This document shows, piece after piece, positions 47,353 through 55,995 of a stretch of 64,000 nucleotides of DNA (within the stretch, counting starts at the first letter, position 1; each line of letters begins with the position of its first letter). A model generated the notes under the pieces. The model was not told where the DNA came from, searched no databases, and saw only the letters and a program-made list of their open reading frames with translations. A program made the position numbers and the translations under genes. Source of the stretch: Bin87 sp034428455 (lineage in GTDB: Bacteria > Chloroflexota > Dehalococcoidia > Lucifugimonadales > UBA3495); assembly GCA_034428455.1 (NCBI GenBank), contig DAOUHZ010000006.1, positions 1 to 64,000 of the forward strand. The letters run 5' to 3'.

Positions 47353-49058
47353 GCCCGTGCTTCCTCCATGTGTTCCGCCATGATCTCTTTGACCTGTTTC
47401 ACCAGGTCGCTGACCTTGAAGGGCAGGCCGGTGTATTGCGTAATCGGCGTCGACGCGACGCGGTGGAACCGCAGTATATTGGCCCACTGTCCCTGGTAGT
47501 TCAGTTCAGGAACAATCACCAATTCCTTGGCTCGAAGCTCCTCGCGCAGCTTCGGCGGGATCGGGTGCAGGAACATCGTGTAGTACCAGGCGATGTCGAT
47601 TCCCTCTGCCCGCAGAGCGTCGTACGCCTCCTTGACCGGTCCCTTGGACCCGCCCCAGGGCATCAGCGCAATCTTGGCCTGGTTGTTATCGCTTTCATAG
47701 TGGTCTTCTTCGAGGAGCTTCAGTTTGCTGAACCGCCGCTCGGTCATCTGGATGTGCCGGCTCGGCAGGTGCGTGGTGTCGCCCATCTCGTCGTGTTCGC
47801 TGCCGTTGGCCACGTATGCGCCCGGCCCGCCCGGCAGTGGCATCGGCGACAGTTCGTGTCCTGAGTAACGGTGGTAGCCGTTTCCGCCTTCATAGGTCAG
47901 ACGCTCTTCCACCGGAACCTTGCTCAGGTCGGGCCGCGGGATGTTCTGCACCCGCTCCGCCATGGACATTTCGCTCATCAGGATGACGGGCCCCTGGTAC
48001 CGTTCGGCCCAATTGATGGCCTGCACCGCGCCGTAGAAACACTCTTCCACCGAACCCGGCGCGATGATCGGCATTCTGACGTCGCCGTGGGCTGGGAACA
48101 GGCAACCCATGAGGTCCGACTGCTCGGTCTTGGTGGGCAGGCCCGTCGCCGGTCCGCCACGCTGTACGTCGACCACGACCAGGGGTATCTCGGCCATCCA
48201 GGCCAAACCCAGTCCCTCGCTCATCAGCGAGATGCCGGGTCCTGCGGTCGCGGTCATGGACTTCTTGCCGGCGTATCCCGCGCCGAGGATTGCGGTGATT
48301 GCTTCAATTTCCGAGGACACTTGGTACGCGAACTTGCCTTCGCCAACCAGGTTGCGCTCCATCCAGAGCAGGATGGTGGTAGCCGGCGAAATCGGGTAGC
48401 CGGCGTAGAATTGCAGGCCGGCGTGCGTCGCGCCCAGGGCGATGGCCTCGTTCCCCTTCAGCATCAACTGCTGGTAATCCGGGGGATTCGGCGGGGCCAG
48501 GTCGCCCAGAACGAAACCGCTTTCCGCCGCGTTCTGCCGGCCCAGCCGCATGGCCTCGATGTTCGACGAAATGATCTCGTCGTCGTTGTCCCGTCCTCGG
48601 CGGAACCGCGCCTCTACGAAGTCCTCGAGGTACTCCGCTGGCATGTGCACCAGCTGGGCCAGTGCGCCGATGACCACCATGTTAGCTGCGCGGTTATTGC
48701 CGGTCGAGCGCGCCAGGGTGTCGACGGCCAGGCCGAAGGAGCGCGGGTCCGTCATGGTGAAGTCGTCGGCGTTGTATATGATGACGCCGCCTTCGCGCAC
48801 CTCTTCGGCGTGGGTCTCGTAGGCTTCCTCGTTGAACGCGACCAGTACGTCTACCTGGTCGCCGGAACTCAGAATCGGTTCAGTGCAGATCCTGGCCTGG
48901 GTCCAGGTGGGCCCGCCCAAAATTTGGGAGGGGAAGGTCGCGTAGGTCAGGGCATGATACCCAACCTGCGTCGACGCCTGGGCCAGTCCTTCGGCCGAAG
49001 TAACGACGCCCTGTCCGCCTTCACCGGCGAACCTGACGACGAAGTCGTTCATTAGCAT
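47349..49058 (-). CDS. korA: 2-oxoacid:ferredoxin oxidoreductase, fused gamma-alpha subunit
   Basis: A 569-residue protein in which a gamma domain (residues ~4-180, VRFAGEGGQGVVTSAEGLAQA) is joined to the alpha domain (from ~200, GNEAIALGATHAGLQFYAGYPISPATTIL). Such gamma-alpha fusions are typical of two-subunit KorAB enzymes in Actinobacteria and Chloroflexi, which tolerate oxygen. GPGISLMSEGLGLAWMAEIPLVVVDVQR is the conserved alpha core. With KorB it replaces the 2-oxoglutarate dehydrogenase complex in the citric acid cycle. A strong promoter is found 220 bases upstream. Confidence 0.9.
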   Translation of the reverse strand: MLMNDFVVRFAGEGGQGVVTSAEGLAQASTQVGYHALTYATFPSQILGGPTWTQARICTEPILSSGDQVDVLVAFNEEAYETHAEEVREGGVIIYNADDFTMTDPRSFGLAVDTLARSTGNNRAANMVVIGALAQLVHMPAEYLEDFVEARFRRGRDNDDEIISSNIEAMRLGRQNAAESGFVLGDLAPPNPPDYQQLMLKGNEAIALGATHAGLQFYAGYPISPATTILLWMERNLVGEGKFAYQVSSEIEAITAILGAGYAGKKSMTATAGPGISLMSEGLGLAWMAEIPLVVVDVQRGGPATGLPTKTEQSDLMGCLFPAHGDVRMPIIAPGSVEECFYGAVQAINWAERYQGPVILMSEMSMAERVQNIPRPDLSKVPVEERLTYEGGNGYHRYSGHELSPMPLPGGPGAYVANGSEHDEMGDTTHLPSRHIQMTERRFSKLKLLEEDHYESDNNQAKIALMPWGGSKGPVKEAYDALRAEGIDIAWYYTMFLHPIPPKLREELRAKELVIVPELNYQGQWANILRFHRVASTPITQYTGLPFKVSDLVKQVKEIMAEHMEEARA

Positions 49059-49237
49059 GTGGAGGTTCCTCCGAAACGGCCGTTATCGGCGAAAACAGGG
49101 CCGGCTTGATCCTCTACAGGGATCCACACATTTCAGAACACAGTCAAAAAAACACCTACCCACGTCCATGCGGGAGGCGCCATTGGCTGTCACCTAAAAT
49201 TTGGGCCACAAACTCGTCGTGCCGCATTCGACATCGT

Positions 49238-49255
49238 TTATCGCGAACACGATAA
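49238..49255 (-). promoter_or_regulatory. Operator-like inverted repeat in the korAB leader
   Basis: TTATCG (49238-49243) and CGATAA (49250-49255) are perfect inverted half-sites with a 6-base spacer, about 15-32 bases after the predicted korAB transcription start. Confidence 0.45.
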
Positions 49256-49276
49256 CGCCGTCTGTTGATCGCACGG

Positions 49277-49306
49277 AATATAGCATCGGCCTTCGATAGT
49301 TGTCAA
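49277..49306 (-). promoter_or_regulatory. korAB promoter
   Basis: The minus strand gives a perfect TTGACA (49306-49301), 18 bases, then TATATT (49282-49277). The predicted leader is about 210 bases. Confidence 0.75.
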
Positions 49307-49369
49307 TTTTGCGCGCCCACGGGCGCTGCCAGCATTTCGCCATTTGGCCCAATGGCCGCACGAATCGCC

Positions 49370-49385
49370 GTCTGGCTAGCCAGAC
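49370..49385. promoter_or_regulatory. Perfect 16-base palindrome upstream of the glycosyltransferase
   Basis: GTCTGGCTAGCCAGAC is a perfect palindrome about 50 bases before the TATAAT at 49434-49439. It may be a regulator site for the plus-strand gene. Confidence 0.4.
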
Positions 49386-49448
49386 ACTATGAACGTCACC
49401 TGCCACCGGGTCCATCCTGCGGCTGCTTGTTGCTATAATGTCTCAATT

Positions 49449-50201
49449 ATGCGAACCAGCATTGACGTGATCATACCGTGCCTGAACGAAGAACGCGCAC
49501 TTCCCGGGAGCGTTTGCCGGCTTCACCAGTTTATGTCATCCAACATGGATGAATACGACTGGAACATCGTGGTCGCCGACAACGGCTCCACCGACGGCAC
49601 ATTGGAAGCCGCCGCCAATCTCGCTGACCGGTTCCAAGAGGTGCGCTACATCAGCCTCACCGAACGTGGCCGCGGCCGGGCCTTGCGCCGAGCCTGGACC
49701 GACAGCGCCGCGGACGTCATGGTCTACATGGATGTCGACCTCTCCACGGACTTGGCGCACCTGCCCGAAATAGTGTCAGCAGTTGCCAATGAAGGGTACC
49801 ACGTCGCGATCGGCTCCCGCCTGCTGCCCGACTCGCGAGTCGTCGGACGAACCCTGAAGCGTGAAATAACCTCACAAGGGTACAGCCTGTTGTTCCGGTC
49901 CATGTTTTTCACACCGTTTCGTGACGCGCAGTGTGGGTTCAAAGCGGTCAGCCGGAGAATTGCCCACGATTTGGCGCCGCTGGTTTTGGACAACGGATGG
50001 TTTTTTGATTCGGAGTTGCTGATCCTCGCGCAGAAGTGCGGTTTTCGCATCCGGGAGATACCGGTGCGCTGGACCGACGATCCCGATACTCGGGTCCGCA
50101 TCATTCGGACCGCCTGGGAGGACGTAAAGGGCCTCCTGCGGCTCAAGTTCGGTGGCGTCGGCAAGGTGCGCCAACAGTTGCGCGCCGCCGGCAAACTGTA
50201 A
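49449..50201 (+). CDS. Family 2 glycosyltransferase, DPM/DPG synthase-like
   Basis: A 250-residue GT-A fold enzyme. Motifs: VIIPCLNEERALP at the start, ADNGSTDGT, the metal-binding DxD-type region VYMDVDLSTDL, and QCGFKAVSR followed by WFFDSELLILAQKCGFRIREIPVRW. These fit polyprenyl-phosphate mannosyl/glucosyl transferases (DPM1/Alg5 class), here without a membrane anchor. It would load a sugar onto a lipid carrier. ATG 49449 follows a TATAAT box closely. The metal permease gene is 85 bases downstream. Confidence 0.87.
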   Translation: MRTSIDVIIPCLNEERALPGSVCRLHQFMSSNMDEYDWNIVVADNGSTDGTLEAAANLADRFQEVRYISLTERGRGRALRRAWTDSAADVMVYMDVDLSTDLAHLPEIVSAVANEGYHVAIGSRLLPDSRVVGRTLKREITSQGYSLLFRSMFFTPFRDAQCGFKAVSRRIAHDLAPLVLDNGWFFDSELLILAQKCGFRIREIPVRWTDDPDTRVRIIRTAWEDVKGLLRLKFGGVGKVRQQLRAAGKL

Positions 50202-50285
50202 ACAACGCCCTCATCATCCTGACTTGGGACCCCATCACACGGATTGCCGGATGACGGCGGCGCAGCCAGCTTACAGGAGGTCTCT

Positions 50286-51140
50286 TTGCTCGACCTGATC
50301 ATCGAGCCGATGCAATATGGATTTATGCAGCGTGCGCTGCTGGTCTCCGCTCTGGCCGCCACTGCCTGCGGTATCGTCGGCACATTTGTCGTTCTGCGTG
50401 GGATGGCTTTCCTCGGCGACGCAATCGCCCATTCGTCCCTTACGGGCATGGGGGTCGCCTTCGTGTTCGGGGCCAACGTGTTCCTCGGGGCGCTGTGTTG
50501 GGCGGTACCGGCTTCGCTGGTGATATCAGCCCTCTCCCGGCGCTCTGGTATCCGAATCGATTCCATTATCGGCGTGATATTTGCCGGCGGCTTCGCCGTC
50601 GGCGTGATTATCATCAACTCGTTGCAGAGCTATGCCGGGGATTTGCATGGAATCCTGTTTGGCAACGTGCTGGGAGCGTCATGGCTGGACGTTTTGAGCG
50701 TTGGGATGCTGGCGGTAGGGGTCATGGCAGTGGTGCGCGCCGTCTATAAAGAATTGGTGTTCACCACGTATGACGCCACCGTAGCGGAGGCCGCCGGCGT
50801 ACCGGTGCGGTTTCTCGAGTACATGTTGCCGCTGCTGGTGGCGCTGACGACGGTTGCCGCCATAAAAACGGTGGGCAACGTGATGGTCATGTCCCTGCTG
50901 GTTGTGCCGTCGGTTACGGGCACGCTCCTGGCTCGACGGCTGTCGTCGATCATGGCGGCCAGCATCGCCTGCGCCCTGCTCGCGGTGGTTATCGGATTGT
51001 ACTGCTCCTATTACTTCGATCTGCCAACAGGACCCACCATCGTAGTGGTATCGGTCGGATTGCTCCTGCTGGTGGCCGGGCTGTCGCCGCGGCGAGGCTT
51101 CTTGTTGTCCTGGATCCGCCGGGATCCGTCGGGCGCCTAG
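50286..51140 (+). CDS. Lone ABC-3 metal permease
   Basis: A 284-residue ZnuB/MntB-like permease with eight to nine helices. Landmarks: VVLRGMAFLGDAIAHSSLTGM and NVMVMSLLVVPSVTGTLLARRL. A TTG at 50286, five bases after AGGAGG, is the best start. No ATPase or binding protein accompanies it on this strand. It meets the second zinc operon's own permease tail to tail, with the two stop codons sharing one CTAG (51137-51140). It may serve that operon as an alternative permease or as half of a heterodimer. Confidence 0.87.
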   Translation: MLDLIIEPMQYGFMQRALLVSALAATACGIVGTFVVLRGMAFLGDAIAHSSLTGMGVAFVFGANVFLGALCWAVPASLVISALSRRSGIRIDSIIGVIFAGGFAVGVIIINSLQSYAGDLHGILFGNVLGASWLDVLSVGMLAVGVMAVVRAVYKELVFTTYDATVAEAAGVPVRFLEYMLPLLVALTTVAAIKTVGNVMVMSLLVVPSVTGTLLARRLSSIMAASIACALLAVVIGLYCSYYFDLPTGPTIVVVSVGLLLLVAGLSPRRGFLLSWIRRDPSGA

Positions 51141-52000
51141 CGGGATGGCTCGCTCCGCCGCCAGACGCTGGCGAACCGCGCGATGCCCTGCTTCCAGGCC
51201 AGCGCCGTGACGAAAAAGATGGTGGTCAGCAGGGCCATAACCGGGCCTGAAGGCAAGTTGAAGTAGAAGGACACGTACAGCCCGCTGAAGGCGGCGGCAA
51301 CTCCCAATGCCACTCCCAGCAGCAACGCCCGGTAGAAGTTCCGCACCAGCAGCAGCGCGGTGGCCGCCGGCGTTATCAGCATGGATACCACCAGCACGAT
51401 GCCTACAGCTTGAAGCGAAATCACGGTCACCACCGCCAGCAGGACCAGAAGGGTGTACTCCAGCAAGCTGGTTGGCAACCCCATGACCAGCGCACCGGTG
51501 GGATCGAAATTAGCGAAAAGCAGCTCTTTGCGGATGATGAAGACCAGCGCCAGGACCGCTCCCACCAGGGACAGCGTGATGTAGACGTCGGTTTGCGACA
51601 CTGCGAGAACCTGGCCCAGGAGAATGTCCTCCAGGTTCACCGGCAGCCCGCGCGCGGCGGTCAACATGACCAGTCCCAGGGCGAACAGCCCGGCAAAGAT
51701 TATTCCTACCGAGGTGTCCTCACCGACGCCAACGCGCTTGACCAGGTAGCCGATCAGCAGGGCAACGGCTACGGCCACGGGGACGGCCCCGGCGAAAGGG
51801 CTGAAACCCAGCATGAAAGCAGCCACCATCCCCGGCAGCACCGAGTGAGCCAAGGCGTCGCCAACGAAGCCCAGGCCGCGGGTCACCACGTAAACGCCCA
51901 GCACTGGGCACATAACTCCCACCAGTAGGGATACCACCAGCGCCCGGCGCATGAAACTGTACTGGAGGGGACCCAGCAGTCCTTCGATTACGGCATCCAT
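51137..52000 (-). CDS. znuB: Zinc/manganese ABC transporter permease, second system
   Basis: A 287-residue ABC-3 family permease: VVTRGLGFVGDALAHSVLPGM and GIVLVVSMLITPAATALLLVR are the family blocks, with eight to nine helices. It is the last gene of the minus-strand operon binding protein, ATPase, permease. ATG 52000 (MDAVIEGLLGPLQ) is chosen over the open frame to 52060, which overlaps the ATPase. It differs clearly from both other permeases in the window. Confidence 0.9.
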   Translation of the reverse strand: MDAVIEGLLGPLQYSFMRRALVVSLLVGVMCPVLGVYVVTRGLGFVGDALAHSVLPGMVAAFMLGFSPFAGAVPVAVAVALLIGYLVKRVGVGEDTSVGIIFAGLFALGLVMLTAARGLPVNLEDILLGQVLAVSQTDVYITLSLVGAVLALVFIIRKELLFANFDPTGALVMGLPTSLLEYTLLVLLAVVTVISLQAVGIVLVVSMLITPAATALLLVRNFYRALLLGVALGVAAAFSGLYVSFYFNLPSGPVMALLTTIFFVTALAWKQGIARFASVWRRSEPSR

Positions 52001-52049
52001 GACTGCCCCTGCCCGAACATCACAGTGGGGTAGAAAGCGGCCGTCCCGG

Positions 52050-52772
52050 TCATGTCCCAACCGGGTAAGGAGGCTGGAATTGCTGCCTCCGCAGATTGAT
52101 GCGCTCCAGCGCCTCCGGCTCGCAATTCAGGGGCAGGTAATCATCGCAAATCTCGAACATCTGGATGATGTCGTGAGATGACATCAGGATGGTGTGGCCC
52201 TCGTCCCGGAGCCGGAGCAATACGTCCAGCAGGGCAGACTGAGAGGGGATGTCCACCCCGGAGAAAGGTTCATCCAGAAGCAGGATGCTGGCGCCCTGGG
52301 CCAGGGCGCGGGCGATAAATACCCGCTTGCGCTGCCCTCCGGACATCTCGGTAATCTGAGCATTGCGGAAGGGCGACATCTCCACCGTTTCCAGGGCCCG
52401 CCGGACGATCTCCCGGTCCGAGCGGCCGGGCCAGCGGAACCAGCCGGTGTTCCGCACTCGCCCCTGCATCACCACGTCCCACGCGCTCATGGGGATACGG
52501 GTGTTGATCCGCTCGTACTGGGTCGTGTAGGCCACCTGCCCACGCTCATCTTCGGGCGAGCGGCCGTTGATCAGCACTCGGCCCGAGGTGGGACGTATCA
52601 GCGACGCAACGGTGTTGAACAGGGTGCTCTTCCCCGCTCCATTAGGACCCAGCACACCTACCAGGCATGCGGGGCCGACCTCAAAACTGATCCGGTCCAG
52701 CACCAGCAGCCCATTGACGTGCACAGTCAGATCCTCGAAGGCCAGGCGAGGAGCCGATCCGTCCGCGGCCAT
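52050..52772 (-). CDS. znuC: Zinc/manganese ABC transporter ATPase, second system
   Basis: A 240-residue ABC ATPase: Walker A GPNGAGKST, signature MSGGQRKR, Walker B ILLLDEPFSGVD, and switch His in SSHD. Unlike the first system's ATPase, it has no histidine tail and has the usual length. It follows the binding-protein gene after 2 bases and precedes the permease gene by 49 bases. Confidence 0.92.
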   Translation of the reverse strand: MAADGSAPRLAFEDLTVHVNGLLVLDRISFEVGPACLVGVLGPNGAGKSTLFNTVASLIRPTSGRVLINGRSPEDERGQVAYTTQYERINTRIPMSAWDVVMQGRVRNTGWFRWPGRSDREIVRRALETVEMSPFRNAQITEMSGGQRKRVFIARALAQGASILLLDEPFSGVDIPSQSALLDVLLRLRDEGHTILMSSHDIIQMFEICDDYLPLNCEPEALERINLRRQQFQPPYPVGT

Positions 52773-52774
52773 GG

Positions 52775-53881
52775 CTACTGCAGCGCCTCCACGATCACCC
52801 CGACGTTGTAGCGCATGAACCCGAGGTAGTCGCCGGCTGCGCTGCCCGGCTCGCTCAGCGAGCTGGTGCGCAGAGCCGAAACTATCTGCACGCCGGTCTC
52901 TTCAGCAACCCTCTGCGACAGTCGGGGAGCGAATATGTCCTCGGAGAAAATCGCCGGAACACGTTCCCCCTTGATGTGCTCCACCAATGCCGTTATCTCC
53001 TGGGCGGTGGGTTCATCCTGGCCGGAGGGTGGTTTGACCGCTCCCACGACTTTGAAGCCGTAACGGTGGGCAAAGTACCGCAGGCTGTCGTGGGAAGAAA
53101 CCAGGAGGCGACGCTCCTCGGGCACCGCCGCAACCTGCTCCTCAATCCAGGCGTGGAGCGTGTCCAATTCAGAGGCGTAGGCGGCGACATTGGCCTCGTA
53201 TTCGGAGTGGCGGTCGGGGTCGGCGGCGGCCAGGCTTTCGGCGATGCCGTGCACCGCGTCCTTGACACGAATAGGGTCGAACCAGAAGTGCGGGTCCAGT
53301 GGCTCGTGATCATGGCCGTCATCGGCATCGCCATGGCCGTGGTCATGACCGGCATTACCATGATGATGATGATCGGCATTACTGTGGTCATGGTCGGCGT
53401 GGCCGTGGTCATGATCGTGGTCGTCCTGTTCGTACTCCAGGAAATCGATGTATTGATGTAAGGACACAATGGCGTCGCTGTCTTTGGCGACCCTGGAAAC
53501 CAGGTCGTTGACCCACTGGTCCTCCAGCCCCTGTCCGATGGTGACCACTACGTCGGCCTCGGCTACCTTGGCCACGTCCTGCGCGCCGGGTTTGTAGTTG
53601 TGGGGGTCCGCATCGGCGGGCAAGAGTGACGTCACCACCACCCCGTCGCCGCCCACGGCCGCCACCCAGTCGGCGATTATGTTGAGGGTGGTCACGACGG
53701 TGAGCTTGCCGGTGTCGGCGCCGGCCGCCGTGTCAGAGTCAGCAGGTTCATCCGACGCGGCGCCGGCACAGGCCACGGCGGTAACCATCAGAGCAAGAAT
53801 CAGGGCCGGCAGCATCAACATGGGGCGCACACGAGCGGCTATTCGACAACTACAAACGGGCTTCCGTCCGGCGCTGGGCAT
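52775..53881 (-). CDS. znuA: Zinc-type binding lipoprotein with histidine-rich loop, second system
   Basis: A cluster A-I binding protein of 368 residues from ATG 53881. The signal runs through an arginine-containing n-region and LALMVTAVAC, with a lipobox Cys; ATG 53821 would remove the positive charges, so the longer start is favoured. Ligand histidines lie in DADPHNYKP, LDPHFWFDP and SSHDSLRYF. Between the first two is a loop of about 50 residues with 15 His and many Asp, as in ZnuA proteins that collect zinc under scarcity. It heads the minus-strand operon. Confidence 0.9.
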   Translation of the reverse strand: MPSAGRKPVCSCRIAARVRPMLMLPALILALMVTAVACAGAASDEPADSDTAAGADTGKLTVVTTLNIIADWVAAVGGDGVVVTSLLPADADPHNYKPGAQDVAKVAEADVVVTIGQGLEDQWVNDLVSRVAKDSDAIVSLHQYIDFLEYEQDDHDHDHGHADHDHSNADHHHHGNAGHDHGHGDADDGHDHEPLDPHFWFDPIRVKDAVHGIAESLAAADPDRHSEYEANVAAYASELDTLHAWIEEQVAAVPEERRLLVSSHDSLRYFAHRYGFKVVGAVKPPSGQDEPTAQEITALVEHIKGERVPAIFSEDIFAPRLSQRVAEETGVQIVSALRTSSLSEPGSAAGDYLGFMRYNVGVIVEALQ

Positions 53882-54067
53882 GAGGATTCCGGAGCACATG
53901 GAGCAGCAGAAGGACGAGGAATCAGGCCAGTGACTTCCCGGTTGCAGGGTACTCACGTCAACCAACCAAGCAGTCAATCTGTTGGATGCGAAGCCTAACA
54001 ACAAGCGCCGTTAACAGTCAAATGGCCGTACGTGGGCGGCCTTCCGTTCCAGGTAGTTTCTCTGCAT

Positions 54068-54103
54068 GGATGTACAGGATGAACAGGGACGTCAGAATCA
54101 GGA
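54068..54103 (+). repeat. Degenerate 9-base tandem repeat
   Basis: Consecutive units GGATGTACA, GGATGAACA, GGGACGTCA and GAATCAGGA share a 9-base period, the last one only loosely. It is non-coding. Confidence 0.4.
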
Positions 54104-54225
54104 TAGGAGTTACGCACTTGAGGTTAAAATTTCGCCCTTGAGCCGGCTGATCCAAGTACGAAATTGCTCTCAACTGCGTAAGTCCAACGACGAAATCGAA
54201 AAGCCCGATGAATCGATGGCTGACG

Positions 54226-54254
54226 TTGAGCGTTCAGTCTATGTCTGATACAAT
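54226..54254 (+). promoter_or_regulatory. Promoter of the Xaa-Pro peptidase gene
   Basis: TTGAGC (54226-54231) and TACAAT (54249-54254) lie 17 bases apart; the leader is about 57 bases. Confidence 0.65.
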
Positions 54255-54317
54255 CTCGGCGGCCAAGACGCAAACGACTTTCGAAATCACGACCCTTGGC
54301 AGTGAGCCTCCTTCTCA

Positions 54318-55646
54318 ATGAGCGCCGACGTTCTGGCAACCGAACCCCGCGAGTTCAACAGCCGCCGCAGACGGCTGATGGAATCCCTCTCAGACGGCGT
54401 GATTGTCCTGGCCGCAGGACATGACGCGGCTCGCAATAGCGACGTCGATCACGAATATCGCCAGCCTTCCACCTTCTGGTACCTGACCGGGTTTGATGAA
54501 CCTGATGCCGTGGCAGTGCTGCGCCCGGGTTCCGACACTCCGTACACCCTTTTCGTACGTCCCTATGACCCTACCTTTGAGATCTGGGTGGGCCGTCGCG
54601 CCGGCGTGCGGGGCGCCGTCGGGCCCCTGGGAGCCAACGCTGCCTACCCCATCGAACAGCTGGACAGTCAACTGCCCAAGTTGCTGGCTGACTATGATAC
54701 GGTGCATTACGCCCTGGGAAGCGACGACCGCGCGGATGGGATCATCTCCGGTCTGGTCAAGCGTCGCCGCGCCATGGCGCAGCGAGGCGCGAAGCCCATT
54801 CGGCGGATTGAGGACCCCACCCCTGCCATCGATCTTATGCGCCAGATCAAGACCGACGATGAAATTGCGCTCCTCCAGCGGGCGATAGATATCACTGCCC
54901 ACGGCTTCGATGCCGCGATGCGTACCGCGGCGCCGGGGGTTCACGAGTACGAGGTTCAGGCGGCGTTGGAACGGCCATTCCGACAGCTGGGTTCGCCACG
55001 CAACGGTTATCCTTCCATAGTGGCCGGGGGAGCCAACGCCTGTGTCCTCCATTACATTCGAAATCGGGATGCGCTGGGCCCTGAAGACTTGCTGCTCATC
55101 GACGCCGGGGCTGAGTACGGTTTCTACACCGCCGACGTGACACGAACCTGGCCGGTCTCCGGCAAGTTCACCCCTCCGCAACGGGCGATTTACGAGTTGA
55201 CCCTGGAATCCCAGCGGAAGGCAATTGCCGACGTCAAGCCTGGCGCCGGCTTCGATGACGTGCACCGAACAGCAACCAGGACGTTGGTTCAGGGCCTGAT
55301 TGATCTGGGGATAATGTCCGGCAGTGTCGATGGCATTATGGAGCAGCAGTCGTATCGCGACTACTACATGCACGCCACGTCGCACTGGCTGGGACTGGAC
55401 GTACACGATTGCGGCCCCTACCGAGATGATCGGGGCCAGGTACGATTGCGACCCGGGATGGTGCTTACTATTGAGCCGGGGCTTTACTTCGGCCCTCAAG
55501 CCAAGCAGGCTCCCGACATCTATCGGGGTATCGGCATTCGCATCGAGGACGACGTGCTCGTAACGGAAGACGGTTGCCGCGTGCTTTCGGAAGCCATACC
55601 GAAGGACCCGGATGAGCTTGAAGCCATTGTGTCGGACTCCCGATGA
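54318..55646 (+). CDS. pepP: Xaa-Pro aminopeptidase (M24B)
   Basis: A 442-residue M24 peptidase with an N-terminal creatinase-like domain (1-170) and a pita-bread catalytic domain. The five metal ligands are all present: Asp262 (LLIDAGAEYG), Asp273 (TADVTRTW), His356 (SHWLGLDVHD), Glu386 (LTIEPGLY) and Glu410 (IRIEDDVLVT). It removes N-terminal residues before proline using two Mn or Zn ions. It has its own promoter and is followed by a strong terminator. Confidence 0.93.
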   Translation: MSADVLATEPREFNSRRRRLMESLSDGVIVLAAGHDAARNSDVDHEYRQPSTFWYLTGFDEPDAVAVLRPGSDTPYTLFVRPYDPTFEIWVGRRAGVRGAVGPLGANAAYPIEQLDSQLPKLLADYDTVHYALGSDDRADGIISGLVKRRRAMAQRGAKPIRRIEDPTPAIDLMRQIKTDDEIALLQRAIDITAHGFDAAMRTAAPGVHEYEVQAALERPFRQLGSPRNGYPSIVAGGANACVLHYIRNRDALGPEDLLLIDAGAEYGFYTADVTRTWPVSGKFTPPQRAIYELTLESQRKAIADVKPGAGFDDVHRTATRTLVQGLIDLGIMSGSVDGIMEQQSYRDYYMHATSHWLGLDVHDCGPYRDDRGQVRLRPGMVLTIEPGLYFGPQAKQAPDIYRGIGIRIEDDVLVTEDGCRVLSEAIPKDPDELEAIVSDSR

Positions 55647-55995
55647 GATCGTTGGCCGTTGACTGAATGTTCACCATGTCGGTTATCACGGGCGCTATCG
55701 TGACGAAATTGCCAAAAGAAGTTTGGGCCGCCGCCGCACCTGATGTGGCGGGCGCGGTGCCGGTATTCCTACCGCCTGCCGCGACTGAACCGAGCGAGAT
55801 TTCGCTTTTTGTTTCCACGGGGGATTCGTCCCCCGTTATTTTTTGGCCGGCCACAGTCCGGGTTACCGACCCGCCACGCCAGGAGGGATGCCTATTGAAG
55901 ACTGCGGCGTTCGGCCCGTGGGGGCCGCGATTGGCCAAGGCCAATTTTCCCAATCCACATAAAAATCGACCCACCTTCCACTTGCAGGAGGATTA
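55647..55995 (+). other. Gene-free region before pstS
   Basis: These 349 bases hold a strong terminator (55817-55844) and no credible gene. The open frame that spans it runs through the terminator and shows no coding bias. No Pho box was recognised; pstS has the Shine-Dalgarno CAGGAGG. Confidence 0.5.
55817..55844 (+). terminator. Rho-independent terminator upstream of pstS
   Basis: ACGGGGGA and TCCCCCGT form an 8-bp stem closed by a TTCG tetraloop, followed by TATTTTTT. It lies 170 bases after pepP and 150 bases before pstS, so it ends pepP transcription or attenuates pstS. Confidence 0.85.

Larger units (their letters stand above)
49059..49448. other. Gene-free divergent region between korA and the glycosyltransferase
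   Basis: These 390 bases hold no credible gene. They carry the korA promoter (49277-49306), an inverted repeat downstream of it (49238-49255), a GCCATT/AATGGC hairpin (49340-49357), a 16-base perfect palindrome (49370-49385) and a TATAAT box (49434-49439) 10 bases before the glycosyltransferase ATG. Confidence 0.5.
53882..54317. other. Gene-free region between divergent znuA and pepP
   Basis: These 436 bases are more AT-rich than their surroundings and have no credible gene. They include a degenerate 9-base tandem repeat (54068-54103) and the pepP promoter (54226-54254). TTGACT boxes on the minus strand around 53960-54030 might serve znuA but lack good -10 boxes. No copy of the zur operator was found. 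Confidence 0.5.

Noticed and set aside
49194..49415. 73-codon minus-strand frame upstream of korA
   Set aside because: It covers the korA promoter and palindromes and has no family resemblance or Shine-Dalgarno.
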